Positions 18,529 through 26,645 of a DNA stretch of 64,000 bases are shown piece after piece. The position numbers and the translations under genes were made by a program. Location of the stretch: the NCBI RefSeq assembly GCF_041361345.1, contig NZ_JBGKAD010000001.1:2790001-2854000 (forward strand), given 5' to 3'. Source of the DNA: Halobaculum sp. MBLA0147 (GTDB taxonomy: Archaea > Halobacteriota > Halobacteria > Halobacteriales > Haloferacaceae). Below the pieces are notes generated by a model. The model was not told where the DNA came from, searched no databases, and was given only the letters and a program-made list of their open reading frames with translations. The first letter of the stretch is position 1, and the number at the start of each line of letters is the position of its first letter.

Positions 18529-18912
18529 GTGCCCGAACGCGTCGAGACGTACGACCCCGACGGCGTCGACTACGGGTGGGTGATGCAGACGACGTTCGTC
18601 GTCACCATCGTCGTCGGTGCCCCGGTCGTCGCGCTCGCGTCGCTCGCCACGCCGCTGGAGTCGTGGGGCGCACGCGCCGAGTTCGCGATCCGCGTCGGTG
18701 CCGTCGTCTGGATCCTCACCGCCCTCGGCGTGTACGCGTTCGCTCGCCGCGTCGACGACCCCACGGGCGACGAGCCCGCGGACGACGAGTCCACAGACGA
18801 CGAACACGCGGACGACGAGTTCGCAGCGGACGGACCCAGGGACGACGAGCCCGCGGACGACGAGAGGCTCAATGCCGACGGCGAGCGTCCCGCAGAGACG
18901 GAGTCGGAGTGA
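18529..18912 (+). CDS. DUF5822-like two-TM membrane protein with acidic tail
   Basis: The 127-residue protein begins MPERVETYDPDGVDYGWVMQ, which I recognise from a conserved haloarchaeal family (DUF5822). Two hydrophobic helices follow (FVVTIVVGAPVVALASL and VGAVVWILTALGVYAFA). The C-terminal ~50 residues are a repetitive Asp/Glu tail (DDEPADDE-type units). The start is GTG 18529. It is convergent with the HAD phosphatase gene, with 3 bases between stop codons. Function unknown. Confidence 0.8.
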   Translation: MPERVETYDPDGVDYGWVMQTTFVVTIVVGAPVVALASLATPLESWGARAEFAIRVGAVVWILTALGVYAFARRVDDPTGDEPADDESTDDEHADDEFAADGPRDDEPADDERLNADGERPAETESE

Positions 18913-18915
18913 GCG

Positions 18916-19437
18916 CTACACGTACTCGAAGTCGACACCGGCGCGTTCGGCGGTCAGCTCGTCACGCTCGGAGTCGCCGACGAACAGCGTCGTCGCCGGG
19001 CGGCCGCCGAGTCGTTCGATCACTGCGGACAGCGGCGCCGGATCGGGTTTGTGGGTCGCGACACTGTCCCGACCGACGACGGCGTCGACTGCGTCGGCGA
19101 GTTCGTGGCGGTCGAGTGCGATCCGACAGGCGGCCTCGCAGTTCAGCGAACAGACGCCCGTCGGGACGGACAACGGCAGGTCGTCGGCGCGTGGACACCG
19201 CGTCGACGCCCGTGCCCCCTCGCGTTCGTGCTCGGCGAGCAGCGCCTCGAACTCGTCTCCGAGCCCGTGGTCGTCGGCGCGTTCCAACATCGCCCACAGT
19301 CCCAGTCCGTCCTCCTCGTGGCCGTTCGCCGCGAACAGCGCCCGAGCGTCGGTCGCCGCGGCGTCCCAGTCGACCGCCAACCGGACCAGGGTCCCGTCGA
19401 GGTCGTAGACGACCGTCTCGTAGTCGCTCGGGGTCAC
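18916..19437 (-). CDS. HAD family phosphatase
   Basis: This 173-residue HAD hydrolase has motif I YDLDGTL (about 11-17), a conserved lysine in THKPDPAPL, and motif IV FVGDSERDELTA. It resembles phosphoglycolate phosphatase-like enzymes, with a short helical cap. A ten-residue region with three cysteines (CSLNCEAAC) sits in the cap. The GTG start overlaps the stop of the upstream gene (GTGA at 19434-19437), so the pair is translationally coupled. Substrate unknown. Confidence 0.88.
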   Translation of the reverse strand: MTPSDYETVVYDLDGTLVRLAVDWDAAATDARALFAANGHEEDGLGLWAMLERADDHGLGDEFEALLAEHEREGARASTRCPRADDLPLSVPTGVCSLNCEAACRIALDRHELADAVDAVVGRDSVATHKPDPAPLSAVIERLGGRPATTLFVGDSERDELTAERAGVDFEYV

Positions 19438-19949
19438 GCGTCGTCGCTCCCACCGGGAGACTCGACCGCGGTCGTGTCCGCCGCCGACGCGTCCGTCCCA
19501 TCGCCCGACTCACTCGTCCCCTCGGGGACACCGCCGGTCTCGGCGACCGTCTCCTCGACACACGCGACGAGGTCGGTCACCGGCGCGTCCGGGTCGACGG
19601 AGACGAACAGCCCTTGTGTCTCGCCGACGAGGATCCGGACGACCGTCGCTCGATCCATGTGCGTCGTGATGGCGCGGACGTCGCCGGCCGCACGGAGGGT
19701 GTCCTCGAACAGCTCCCGTTCGGCGAAGTCGATCCCCACGTAGTCGTGGACCGACGCGAAGTACTCCCGCATCGCCTCCCTGTCGCCGAACAGCGACAGC
19801 GTCGCGTCGTCCGCGTACAGCGTCCGGAACGACTCGTCGGTGTACTCCACCACCAACCGAACCCCCGGCGTCGCCTCGCGGACCCCCGCCGTCGCGGCGT
19901 CCGCGTCGAAGGCGACGAGTTCCGACTCGCGTGTGAGTGGCACGCGCAC
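19434..19949 (-). CDS. Conserved haloarchaeal cytoplasmic protein coupled to HAD phosphatase
   Basis: This 171-residue protein has an alpha/beta N-terminal domain (VRLVVEYTDESFRTLYADD, then RELFEDTLRAAGDVRAITTH and RILVGETQGLFVSVD). A Ser/Thr/Asp-rich disordered tail covers about the last 35 residues. I think the domain corresponds to a Halobacteria-specific family (DUF7522-type), unverified. The start is GTG 19949 or 19943. It precedes the HAD gene with a GTGA overlap and so probably acts with it. Confidence 0.7.
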   Translation of the reverse strand: MRVPLTRESELVAFDADAATAGVREATPGVRLVVEYTDESFRTLYADDATLSLFGDREAMREYFASVHDYVGIDFAERELFEDTLRAAGDVRAITTHMDRATVVRILVGETQGLFVSVDPDAPVTDLVACVEETVAETGGVPEGTSESGDGTDASAADTTAVESPGGSDDA

Positions 19950-20056
19950 GGCTACGACACCTCGCCAGTTAACTCTCGGGGAGGACCAGCGGCCGGTGCC
20001 GCCGCGGCGGTAGAGTCCCGGAAACGTTCATGTCGTCGCCCGGTCTGGGACTGGAC

Positions 20057-20143
20057 ATGGACGGCGCAGACAGGTTCTTCGCGGTCGTCGCCGGACTCCT
20101 GATCGTCCTGCTGGTCGTCGGTGTCGTGATCAGTCTGTTGTGA
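20057..20143 (+). CDS. Single-TM microprotein (28 or 37 residues)
   Basis: From ATG 20057 the product is 28 residues: MDGADRFF followed by one strongly hydrophobic helix (AVVAGLLIVLLVVGVVISLL) that ends at the stop. An in-frame ATG at 20030 would give 37 residues. Codon choice matches neighbouring genes, with GTC and CTG dominant in the helix. Such tiny TM proteins are often missed. It could be a subunit or regulator of a membrane complex; nothing nearby indicates which. Confidence 0.6.
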   Translation: MDGADRFFAVVAGLLIVLLVVGVVISLL

Positions 20144-20218
20144 GCCCGGACGCGTCGTCGTGCGTCCCGCCGTCGGGTCCCACCCGGGCGACCGACGACG
20201 CGTCCGTCTCCCCGGCGA

Positions 20219-20515
20219 TCAGTTCAGGACGTACCGACTGTCCTCGCGGGAGACGATGTCCGCACCACGGAGCGTGTCGAGGACGCTGTACAACGACAGT
20301 CGCGTCATGTCGAGCCCCTCGCACAGTTCGTCGTCCGTCACGGCGCCGTGTGTCGCCAGGTAGAGGTACACCAGCTTCCCACGCGGGGAGTCGATCTCGG
20401 CCGGCACCGCCACGCTCGCCGGCGAGACACCACCGCTCTCGTCGGCTCCGTCGGTCTCGTCGGTGCGCTCCGTCCCCAACGACTCCGTCGTCCGCTCGGC
20501 GTGTGTCGACTGCAT
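20219..20515 (-). CDS. Winged-helix transcriptional regulator
   Basis: The 98-residue protein has an acidic leader (about 1-38) followed by a compact winged helix-turn-helix. The domain runs SPRGKLVYLYLATHGAVTDD, then CEGLDMTRLSLYSVLDTLR, then GADIVSREDSRYVLN. The pattern matches small MarR/TrmB-type regulators of haloarchaea. It should bind DNA in the cytoplasm; I see no ligand domain. A reverse-strand agttttac box about 30 bases upstream of ATG 20515 supports a leaderless start. Its target is unknown. Confidence 0.85.
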   Translation of the reverse strand: MQSTHAERTTESLGTERTDETDGADESGGVSPASVAVPAEIDSPRGKLVYLYLATHGAVTDDELCEGLDMTRLSLYSVLDTLRGADIVSREDSRYVLN

Positions 20516-20732
20516 TGTCGTACACGTCCACTGTGCTTCGACACACGTAAAACTACTCCACGACGTTCGTCGAAACCGGGGGTGTCGCCCGTCTCGACGG
20601 CTCTATCTGCCGTCTCGGTTCCAGCGAGGTGAGAAACCTGCTACTCGAAGTCGAGTACCAGCCCGTCGAGTTCGACCGACGACTAACCCCCGTGTGTCGA
20701 CTGTCGAACGGGTGTGTGGGTCGGGAGCGGGG

Positions 20733-20790
20733 CGACTGGTGTGTCGCCCGCGGGGGCGGACCGACTGGTGTGTCGCCCGCCGAGGCGACC
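20733..20790. repeat. 29-bp direct repeat, two copies, near a threonine synthase-like stop
   Basis: The block cgactggtgtgtcgcccgc begins at 20733 and 20762 in the 294-base gap between the regulator and the PLP enzyme gene. The rest of that gap (20516-20732) holds only the regulator promoter and no supported gene. Confidence 0.85.
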
Positions 20791-20809
20791 CGACGAGCGG
20801 GCGACCCCG

Positions 20810-21982
20810 TCAGGTCTTGAGTCCGCTCCCGGTGAGCGGGACGACCACGTCGTCCGTCGACGTGATCGCGCCCCGTTCACGGAAGACTCTCAGCGCGGCT
20901 GGCGCGGTGGCACAGGTCGGTTCCGTGTAGAACCCCGCGGCGTGGAGCCGATCAAGCTCCGTCTGGACGGTCTCGGCGTCCAGTGCGACCACGTCGCCAC
21001 CGGTCCCGGTCACGGCGTCGCGGATCGCCTCGCGGCGGACCGGCTCCGCGATCTGGATCCCGTCCGCGAGGTCGTTGTCGCCCGCGGCGGCGTCGGCGCC
21101 GTGTTCGTCGGCGACGATGGGTGCCACGCCCGCCGCCTGGGCGCCGTACAGGCGTGGGACCTCGTCGATCCACCCGACGGCGGCGAGTGCCGCGAACCCG
21201 CGGTGTGCGCCCAACAGCAGCGTCCCGTGGCCGACGGGGACGACGACGGCGTCCGGTGCCGTCCAGTCGCGCTGTGCGGCGATCTCGTAGGCGACCGTCG
21301 CGGTTCCCGCGAGGAAGGAGGGGCGCCACGCGTGACTCGCGTACCAGGCGTCTCCGTCCGCGACCGCCGCGACGCAGGCGTCCGTCACGTCCCCGCGCGA
21401 CCCCGACACGCGGACCGGCTCCGCACCCGCCCGCCGGATCGCGGTCAGTTTCGACGCCTTGGCGTCGGCGGGCACGTAGATCTCCGCCTCGATCCCGGCT
21501 CGTGCCGCGTACGTCGCCACCGCCGCGCCGGCGTTGCCCGAGGAGTCCTCGACGACGGTGTCGACGCCGAGTGCGGCCGCCCGCGACAACGTCGTCGTCG
21601 CGCCGCGGTCTTTGAAACTCCCTGTCGGGAACACGTACTCCAACTTGAACGACGCGTCCCACGCCGGGGCGTCCACCAGCGGCGTGGCTCCCTCGCCGAG
21701 CGTCACCAGCGGTCGCTCCGGGAGGAACGACGCGAACGCCCACAACCCGTCGCGGCCGAGTCGCGCCGCGACCGCGTCGGGTGGATCGCTCGTCGCCGGG
21801 AGCGGGCGCTCGGCGTACTCCAACGGCGCCCCACACCGACACCGCCAGCGGTCCGCGTACGTCGCGTCACACGCCGGACACCGGAGCGCCGCGACACCGC
21901 CGTCTGTCGTCTCGTCGGACTCGCGCTGGCCCGCGTCGTCGGACTCGCGACGGGGTGCGTCCTCGGACTCGTGATCTGTCAC
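20810..21982 (-). CDS. Threonine synthase-like PLP-dependent enzyme
   Basis: This 390-residue fold-type II PLP enzyme has its Schiff-base lysine K124 in GSFKDRG and a phosphate-binding SSGNAG near 148-152. The N-terminus carries an acidic leader and a zinc ribbon with C35, C38, C48 and C50, common in archaeal threonine synthases. It would convert O-phosphohomoserine to threonine. Haloarchaea carry several paralogues, so a different beta-elimination substrate is possible. It is monocistronic on the minus strand. Confidence 0.88.
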   Translation of the reverse strand: MTDHESEDAPRRESDDAGQRESDETTDGGVAALRCPACDATYADRWRCRCGAPLEYAERPLPATSDPPDAVAARLGRDGLWAFASFLPERPLVTLGEGATPLVDAPAWDASFKLEYVFPTGSFKDRGATTTLSRAAALGVDTVVEDSSGNAGAAVATYAARAGIEAEIYVPADAKASKLTAIRRAGAEPVRVSGSRGDVTDACVAAVADGDAWYASHAWRPSFLAGTATVAYEIAAQRDWTAPDAVVVPVGHGTLLLGAHRGFAALAAVGWIDEVPRLYGAQAAGVAPIVADEHGADAAAGDNDLADGIQIAEPVRREAIRDAVTGTGGDVVALDAETVQTELDRLHAAGFYTEPTCATAPAALRVFRERGAITSTDDVVVPLTGSGLKT

Positions 21983-22106
21983 ACCGAACGGTGGGAGTTC
22001 GGCGGTCCAGTAGGTGTCGGTTCGGTGGGAGTCCGGGTCGACGAACGGGGTGTCGGACGGCCTCGACGGTTCGGGGGAGGAAGCACCCGCCGGCGGAGAC
22101 GGCCGC

Positions 22107-24452
22107 CTACAGTTCGGGGAGGGTGAAGTGGAACCCGCCGTCGCGCGACTCGATCAGACTCAGGTGGAACCCCCGTTTGCGGGCCAGCTTCACGTAGCTC
22201 GCCCGCTTGTTGCGCGAGAGGAGGCCGCCGCCGGTCTCGGCGGTGACCGCCTCCAGTGCCCCCGGCTCGAAGAAGGAGGCGGTGACGTAACAGGCACACC
22301 CCAGGGAGTCTTTCAGTTCGGCCACCTCGCGTGCGTCCTCGATCAACTCGGCGACCGGCGGCTCCTCGATGCCGTCGCGGTCGTCCGTCACGTTCGCGAC
22401 CACCAACGGCTCTCCCATCCGGTCCCGGAGGATCACGTCGAAGTGTCGCTCCGTGTCGACCCCCGCCGCCTCGTCGACCACGTCGACGCTGCCGTGTAAC
22501 TCCGCGCGGTCGAGCTTCGGGAGCGCGTCGTACAGGTCTCTGAGTTGGCCCTCGGTGCCGGTCTCCTGGAGTTCGTACAGCAGCTCGCGGACGACCCACT
22601 GGACGAAGTTGTACTCGATCCGGTCCTCGAGGAACTCGTCGTACGACCGCCCGTCGACCACCGCCCGCTCGGACTCGAAGTCGGTGTGTGTCTCCACGAC
22701 GAGGTTGTCCGCGACCTCCGTCTGGGTCGCCGTCTCGGCGTGGGCGTCCTCCAGCGTCGCGCCGCTCTTCGAGCCGTACCGGACGAAGAGGTTCGTCCCA
22801 CTCAGCGCCTCCGGCACCGACACCTCGAGGTCGCCGTCCGGCTGGTCCGCCTCCAACGCCGCCAACTCCTCGCGGACGCTCTCGAGTTCCGTCTCCAACT
22901 CGGTCACCTGCGACTCCAGCCGCTCGTTGTCCTCGCGGAGGCGCTCGACCTCGTCGGTCCGCTCCGACAACTCGTCGCGGACGGACGACAGCTCCTCGCG
23001 CGCCTCGTCGCGCTCCGTCTCGACCGTCGAGAGCCGGTCTCGCAGCGACGCGACGCGCTCGGTGTCCTCGCGTCGTTGCGTCCCGTCCGACTCCGTCACG
23101 GCGCGCTCTCGGCTCCGCGTCCGACCGCCGCCGTTCCGGCCCCGATCCCCGCTCTCGGTCGGTCGCGGCGCCTCGTCTCCGCCACGTCCGGTGCGGGTTC
23201 GACCACCGGCCGCCTGCTCGTCGTCCCGATCAGTCGCCGAGGGCGCCGTCTCCGCACTCGCTCGTCCGTCGTCGCTCGGCTTCCCGTCGGTCGAGGACTT
23301 CGCTGGGTCGAGCGAGGGGATCGTCCGCGTCTCCCGCCACTGCCGTTCCGCCGCCACGTCCGGATCGGCCTCGTCTGCGCCCGCCGCTCCCGCGGTCGGC
23401 GCGGCGGGTGTGCTCGCGTCCCCGCCACGGGCCGCGAGCGGCTCCGTCTCCTCGGCCGACTCTCGTGGCCCCGCGACGGGGCCACTCGCGCCACCGGGCA
23501 CGTCTGCACCGGAGCGGGCACTCGACTCCGTCGCCCCGCCGTCCGTCGTCGACCGCTCCCGCGTCGCGGTACCCGCCGTCGTCTCGTCGGCGGCTCGACC
23601 ACCGGTCGTGCCGGCGCGCGTCGGCTCGTCGTCTCGTCCAGCGGGCGTGGCGTCGCGCCGCTCGTCGGCGTCGGCGCTCGCTCGTGTCGACTCCCCTGGG
23701 GGCGAGCCCCGTGGCGCCGCGTTCGCGTCTGCCGTCCCCGTCGCCGCCGGCGTGTCGTCGGCGGGTGCCGACTCCGTCGCGTCGCCGCTCGCAGCCGTGC
23801 CGGCGCCACTCGTGTCGGTCGTCTCTGCCGTGCCGTCGGTGTCCCCGCCACCCGTCGCACCGTCGCCGTCCGTCGTCGACTCCGGCTCCGGGTCGGGGTC
23901 CGGTTCCGGCTCGGGGTCGGGTACCTCGACGATGTCGACATCGACGTCGATCACCTCGTAGATCCCGACCTCGTCGGCGGCGCGGTCGAACGCCTCGTCG
24001 CCGGTGAGGATGTCGCGGCTCTGGCCGACGAACGCACACGGGAGCTTGCGACCTCCGTAGTAGACGACGTAGTAGTCGCCCGAGAGGACGTTCTCCGACA
24101 GTTCGACGAAGCCGGTGAAGCTCCCGGCCGACAGCGTGTCGTCGGCCGACGACAGCGACGTGTCCTCCGTGTAGTACTGCGCCTTCGTCTCGCCGCCGGT
24201 CTGTTGCATCGCGAACAGCAACGGCAGCGACGCGTGTGGTGCCCGGTGGGCGCGGCCGTCGGCCTCCGCGAACGACTCCAGAGTGCCGTCGAACACTCCC
24301 ACGATCCGGCCGTTCAGGAAGAACAGCCACGCCGTCCCTTCGGTGACCGCACCGGTGAACTCGCCGTCGGCGAGCTCCCGGAGCCCGTCGTACCCCCCAG
24401 AGTACGACCGAGCCTCCCAGTCGGTCACCACGTCGACGATCTCGCTATCCAT
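22107..24452 (-). CDS. DUF7527-like protein: duplicated N-terminal domain, long disordered and coiled-coil region, C-terminal alpha/beta domain
   Basis: The 781-residue protein starts at ATG 24452, with a reverse-strand actatttg box 26-33 bases upstream. Residues 1-180 contain two similar units (DGEFTGAVTEGTAWLFFLNG and AGSFTGFVELSENVLSGDYY). Residues about 190-470 are low complexity. A heptad coiled coil (DRLSTVETERDEAREELSSV onward) spans about 480-570. The C-terminal ~200 residues form a folded domain (NLFVRYGSKSG to FHLSLIESRDGGFHFTLPEL), with a DVILRDRMGEPLVVANV strand pair like a degenerate PD-(D/E)XK core. I recognise the N-terminus from haloarchaeal DUF7527 proteins. Function unknown. 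Confidence 0.8.
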   Translation of the reverse strand: MDSEIVDVVTDWEARSYSGGYDGLRELADGEFTGAVTEGTAWLFFLNGRIVGVFDGTLESFAEADGRAHRAPHASLPLLFAMQQTGGETKAQYYTEDTSLSSADDTLSAGSFTGFVELSENVLSGDYYVVYYGGRKLPCAFVGQSRDILTGDEAFDRAADEVGIYEVIDVDVDIVEVPDPEPEPDPDPEPESTTDGDGATGGGDTDGTAETTDTSGAGTAASGDATESAPADDTPAATGTADANAAPRGSPPGESTRASADADERRDATPAGRDDEPTRAGTTGGRAADETTAGTATRERSTTDGGATESSARSGADVPGGASGPVAGPRESAEETEPLAARGGDASTPAAPTAGAAGADEADPDVAAERQWRETRTIPSLDPAKSSTDGKPSDDGRASAETAPSATDRDDEQAAGGRTRTGRGGDEAPRPTESGDRGRNGGGRTRSRERAVTESDGTQRREDTERVASLRDRLSTVETERDEAREELSSVRDELSERTDEVERLREDNERLESQVTELETELESVREELAALEADQPDGDLEVSVPEALSGTNLFVRYGSKSGATLEDAHAETATQTEVADNLVVETHTDFESERAVVDGRSYDEFLEDRIEYNFVQWVVRELLYELQETGTEGQLRDLYDALPKLDRAELHGSVDVVDEAAGVDTERHFDVILRDRMGEPLVVANVTDDRDGIEEPPVAELIEDAREVAELKDSLGCACYVTASFFEPGALEAVTAETGGGLLSRNKRASYVKLARKRGFHLSLIESRDGGFHFTLPEL

Positions 24453-24637
24453 TACGCCTACGTCGCCTCCTGTGACGCAAATAGTTTCCGGAGAGTCCGA
24501 CGATCGTCCGACGCTCTCGCGCCCGCGCAGCGCCGTGAACGGAACCGCACGACGACACGCGTACGACGACACACGTGTCGGTTGCGGGGGATCGACCGAC
24601 GGGGCGGGCCGACGCCCCTCGGTCGCGTGTCGCCCGA

Positions 24638-25438
24638 CTACCGTCCCATCGTGTGGAACTCGTCGTTGGGGCGCCAGTCGGCGAAGATCGCCATCCGGTT
24701 CGAGAGGTTGAAGAACGCCGTGATCGCGCCGACGTCCCAGATCTCCGACTGCGAGTAGCCCGCCTCCGCCAGCAGGTCCAGGTCTTCGCTCGTCACCGCG
24801 TCGGGGCGCTCGGTGAGCTTCACCGCCACGTCGAGCAGCAGGAGCCGTTCGTCGCTCACGTCCGCCTGCCGGTAGTTGGCGACGAGTTGGTCCGCCAACT
24901 GCGGGTCGTCGGCGTACAGTCGCACCAGTGCCCCGTGGGCGACGTTGCAGTAGTAACAGTGGTTCCGCCCGGAGACGGCGACGACGATCATCTCCACCTC
25001 TGCGCGATCGAGGTCCGTCTCCTCGACGAGCGCGTCGTGGTAGTCGACGAACGCGCGGAACTGCGCGGGCTTGTACGCGAGCGCGGCGAACACGTTGGGT
25101 GTGAACCCCGCCCGCTCCGTCTCGTCGGCGATCCGTTTCCGCACGTCCGGCGGGAGGTCCTCGAACTCCGGCACCGGGAACCGCCGCTGTGCGTCCGGAT
25201 CGAGTGTCGGGGTGTCCTCGTCTCCCTCGCTCCCGCCGTCGTCCGTTCCGTCGCCGTTCCCCGCTCGTGCACCGCCTCCCGCTGCGTCGCGCTCCCGCGA
25301 CGCACGCTGCTCGCCGTCGTCGACGCGTGCGGTGACGCCGTCGTCGGTGCCGGCCGCCTCTCGACCGCCGCCGCTGGCGTCCGTACTCGGTTCCTCGCCC
25401 GCCGTGAGATCCTCCCCTGCGGTCGGCTCGTCGTCCAT
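24638..25438 (-). CDS. AhpD-type peroxidase-related enzyme
   Basis: The product has 266 residues. Residues 1-75 are an acidic, Gly-rich disordered extension. The rest is an all-helical AhpD/carboxymuconolactone decarboxylase domain with the redox CxxC in GRNHCYYCNVAHG (cysteines about 160 and 163). The C-terminal DVGAITAFFNLSNRMA is typical of the 'peroxidase-related enzyme' branch. It probably reduces alkyl hydroperoxides. ATG 25438 lies 23-29 bases after a reverse gttatac box. The cupin gene is divergent from it across 108 bases. Confidence 0.88.
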   Translation of the reverse strand: MDDEPTAGEDLTAGEEPSTDASGGGREAAGTDDGVTARVDDGEQRASRERDAAGGGARAGNGDGTDDGGSEGDEDTPTLDPDAQRRFPVPEFEDLPPDVRKRIADETERAGFTPNVFAALAYKPAQFRAFVDYHDALVEETDLDRAEVEMIVVAVSGRNHCYYCNVAHGALVRLYADDPQLADQLVANYRQADVSDERLLLLDVAVKLTERPDAVTSEDLDLLAEAGYSQSEIWDVGAITAFFNLSNRMAIFADWRPNDEFHTMGR

Positions 25439-25460
25439 ACCTGCGCTTCGCCCCCCGGGT

Positions 25461-25467
25461 GTATAAC
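25461..25467 (-). promoter_or_regulatory. TATA box of the AhpD-type gene
   Basis: The sequence gttatac, read on the minus strand, lies 23-29 bases before ATG 25438 in GC-rich surroundings. It is one of the cleanest TATA boxes in the window. Confidence 0.65.
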
Positions 25468-25546
25468 TCGGGGTGGAACCCACCGGTCGCCCGTCGGCGG
25501 GGAGCCGAGGAGTTAGGTCGCTGCGCCTCGAGACGGCGACCGCACG

Positions 25547-25879
25547 ATGGACGAACTCGCACCCGCAGTCGACGACCTTGACCCCGGCCCCGGCGAGGTG
25601 GAGACGGCCGAACTCGTCGTCACCGACGACGTACTCGTGAAACTGTTCGCGCTCGGCCCCGACGCGCGGATCGACCCACACGAACACGGCGACAGCACGA
25701 ACGTCTTCCACCTGCTGGACGGCGACCTCCTCGTCACCAGCGGCGAGGAGACGGCACGACTGTCGGCCCCGGCGGTCGTCGAACACCCTCGCGGCGTCGC
25801 ACACGGCGCGGAGAACCCGACCGACGAGCGCGCGCTCGTGACTGCGAGTCTCTGCCCGCTCCCCGGCGGTGGCGAGTGA
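25547..25879 (+). CDS. Cupin domain protein
   Basis: This 110-residue single-domain cupin has metal-binding motif 1 in DPHEHGDSTNVFHLLDG (two histidines and an acidic residue, about 45-60) and motif 2 in HPRGVAHGAEN (about 81-91). It could be a small dioxygenase, an isomerase or a sensor; the sequence does not decide. It is divergent from the AhpD-type peroxidase and might share its control region. Confidence 0.88.
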   Translation: MDELAPAVDDLDPGPGEVETAELVVTDDVLVKLFALGPDARIDPHEHGDSTNVFHLLDGDLLVTSGEETARLSAPAVVEHPRGVAHGAENPTDERALVTASLCPLPGGGE

Positions 25880-26038
25880 GCGCTTGTCCGACCGCACGGT
25901 CCCCGCACGGTGAGCCGACGAGCGAACGGCGTCGAGTCGACGGTGGTCGCGTTCGGTCGAACCCGCACACTGCGGCCGCGAGAGGTCGGTCCTCGGTCGG
26001 ACCTGCACACCGCGAGAACTCGATCCTCGGGGGGCGCC

Positions 26039-26416
26039 TCAGTCCTCGACGAGAACGGCGTTGACCTGGCCCGTCTGGCCGGGGCGGGAGGTGACGCGGG
26101 CGGTGCCCTCGCTGGTCTCGATGAGCGCACCCTTCGTGACGATGTTCCGGCGAGCGTAGTTGACGTTCGCCGGGTTGTCCTCGACGTTCTCGATCTCGGC
26201 GGCGACGGTGTCGCCGTCGACGGCCACCTGCGCGGTGTCCGTCGAGAGAGCACGTACCTTCTCGCCGCCGCCACGCGTCGTCACCGTCTGGAGACGCTGC
26301 TCGCCGACGGTCGTCTCGGCCGGTTCGCGCCCACGCTGGTTCTTCTGCTTGTCGCCGGAGGGGACCCGTCGGCCACCCGTCCGCATCCGCTTGCGTCGTC
26401 CGCTCTGATCCGTCAT
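26039..26416 (-). CDS. rps8e: 30S ribosomal protein S8e
   Basis: This 125-residue archaeal/eukaryotic-type small-subunit protein has a basic N-terminus (GRRKRMRTGGRR), the conserved RTGGRR...KNQRGREPAET region, and the ending NPANVNYARRNIVTKGALIE...QTGQVNAVLV. It binds 16S rRNA during 30S assembly. It is transcribed alone and divergently from carB. A weak AT-rich stretch lies 25-31 bases upstream of ATG 26416. Confidence 0.97.
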   Translation of the reverse strand: MTDQSGRRKRMRTGGRRVPSGDKQKNQRGREPAETTVGEQRLQTVTTRGGGEKVRALSTDTAQVAVDGDTVAAEIENVEDNPANVNYARRNIVTKGALIETSEGTARVTSRPGQTGQVNAVLVED

Positions 26417-26566
26417 ACCCGTGAGAATCCGCGCCCGCCACTTGAATGACTCGAAACCCCCGGGCTGCCGTCGGCCGAGTCGGCCGTCGAGCGAGAGTGC
26501 CCAGTCTCGACGCCGACGGACCACGCCACTCATACCCCCGCGAGCGTGTCCACTCGCCCCGACGCT

Positions 26567-26583
26567 GTTACGAAATTCGTAAC
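26567..26583. promoter_or_regulatory. Perfect 8-bp-arm dyad upstream of carB (candidate operator)
   Basis: The sequence gttacgaaattcgtaac has eight perfectly complementary base pairs around one central base. It lies 32-48 bases before the carB TATA box (26615-26622), and a further tacgaat half-site lies at 26588. A dyad this long is unlikely by chance in DNA of this base composition. Its position suits an activator or repressor site for carB. Confidence 0.6.
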
Positions 26584-26614
26584 TCCCTACGAATACCGTC
26601 GCGAGTCCGCGAGA

Positions 26615-26622
26615 CTTATTAC
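26615..26622 (+). promoter_or_regulatory. carB TATA box
   Basis: The sequence cttattac lies 24-31 bases before ATG 26646. No ribosome binding site is seen, consistent with a leaderless carB transcript. Confidence 0.65.
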
Positions 26623-26645
26623 GATACACGGATCATCGCGGGACG

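Noticed and set aside
20629-20820. 63-codon ORF in the regulator-threonine synthase gap
   Set aside because: Its second half is the translated 29-bp direct repeat, and no promoter or conserved-looking segment supports it.
22107-25562. A single 1151-codon frame joining the DUF7527-like gene to upstream sequence
   Set aside because: The part before ATG 24452 is the antisense of the AhpD-type gene with Arg/Gly-rich translation. A TATA box sits just before 24452.
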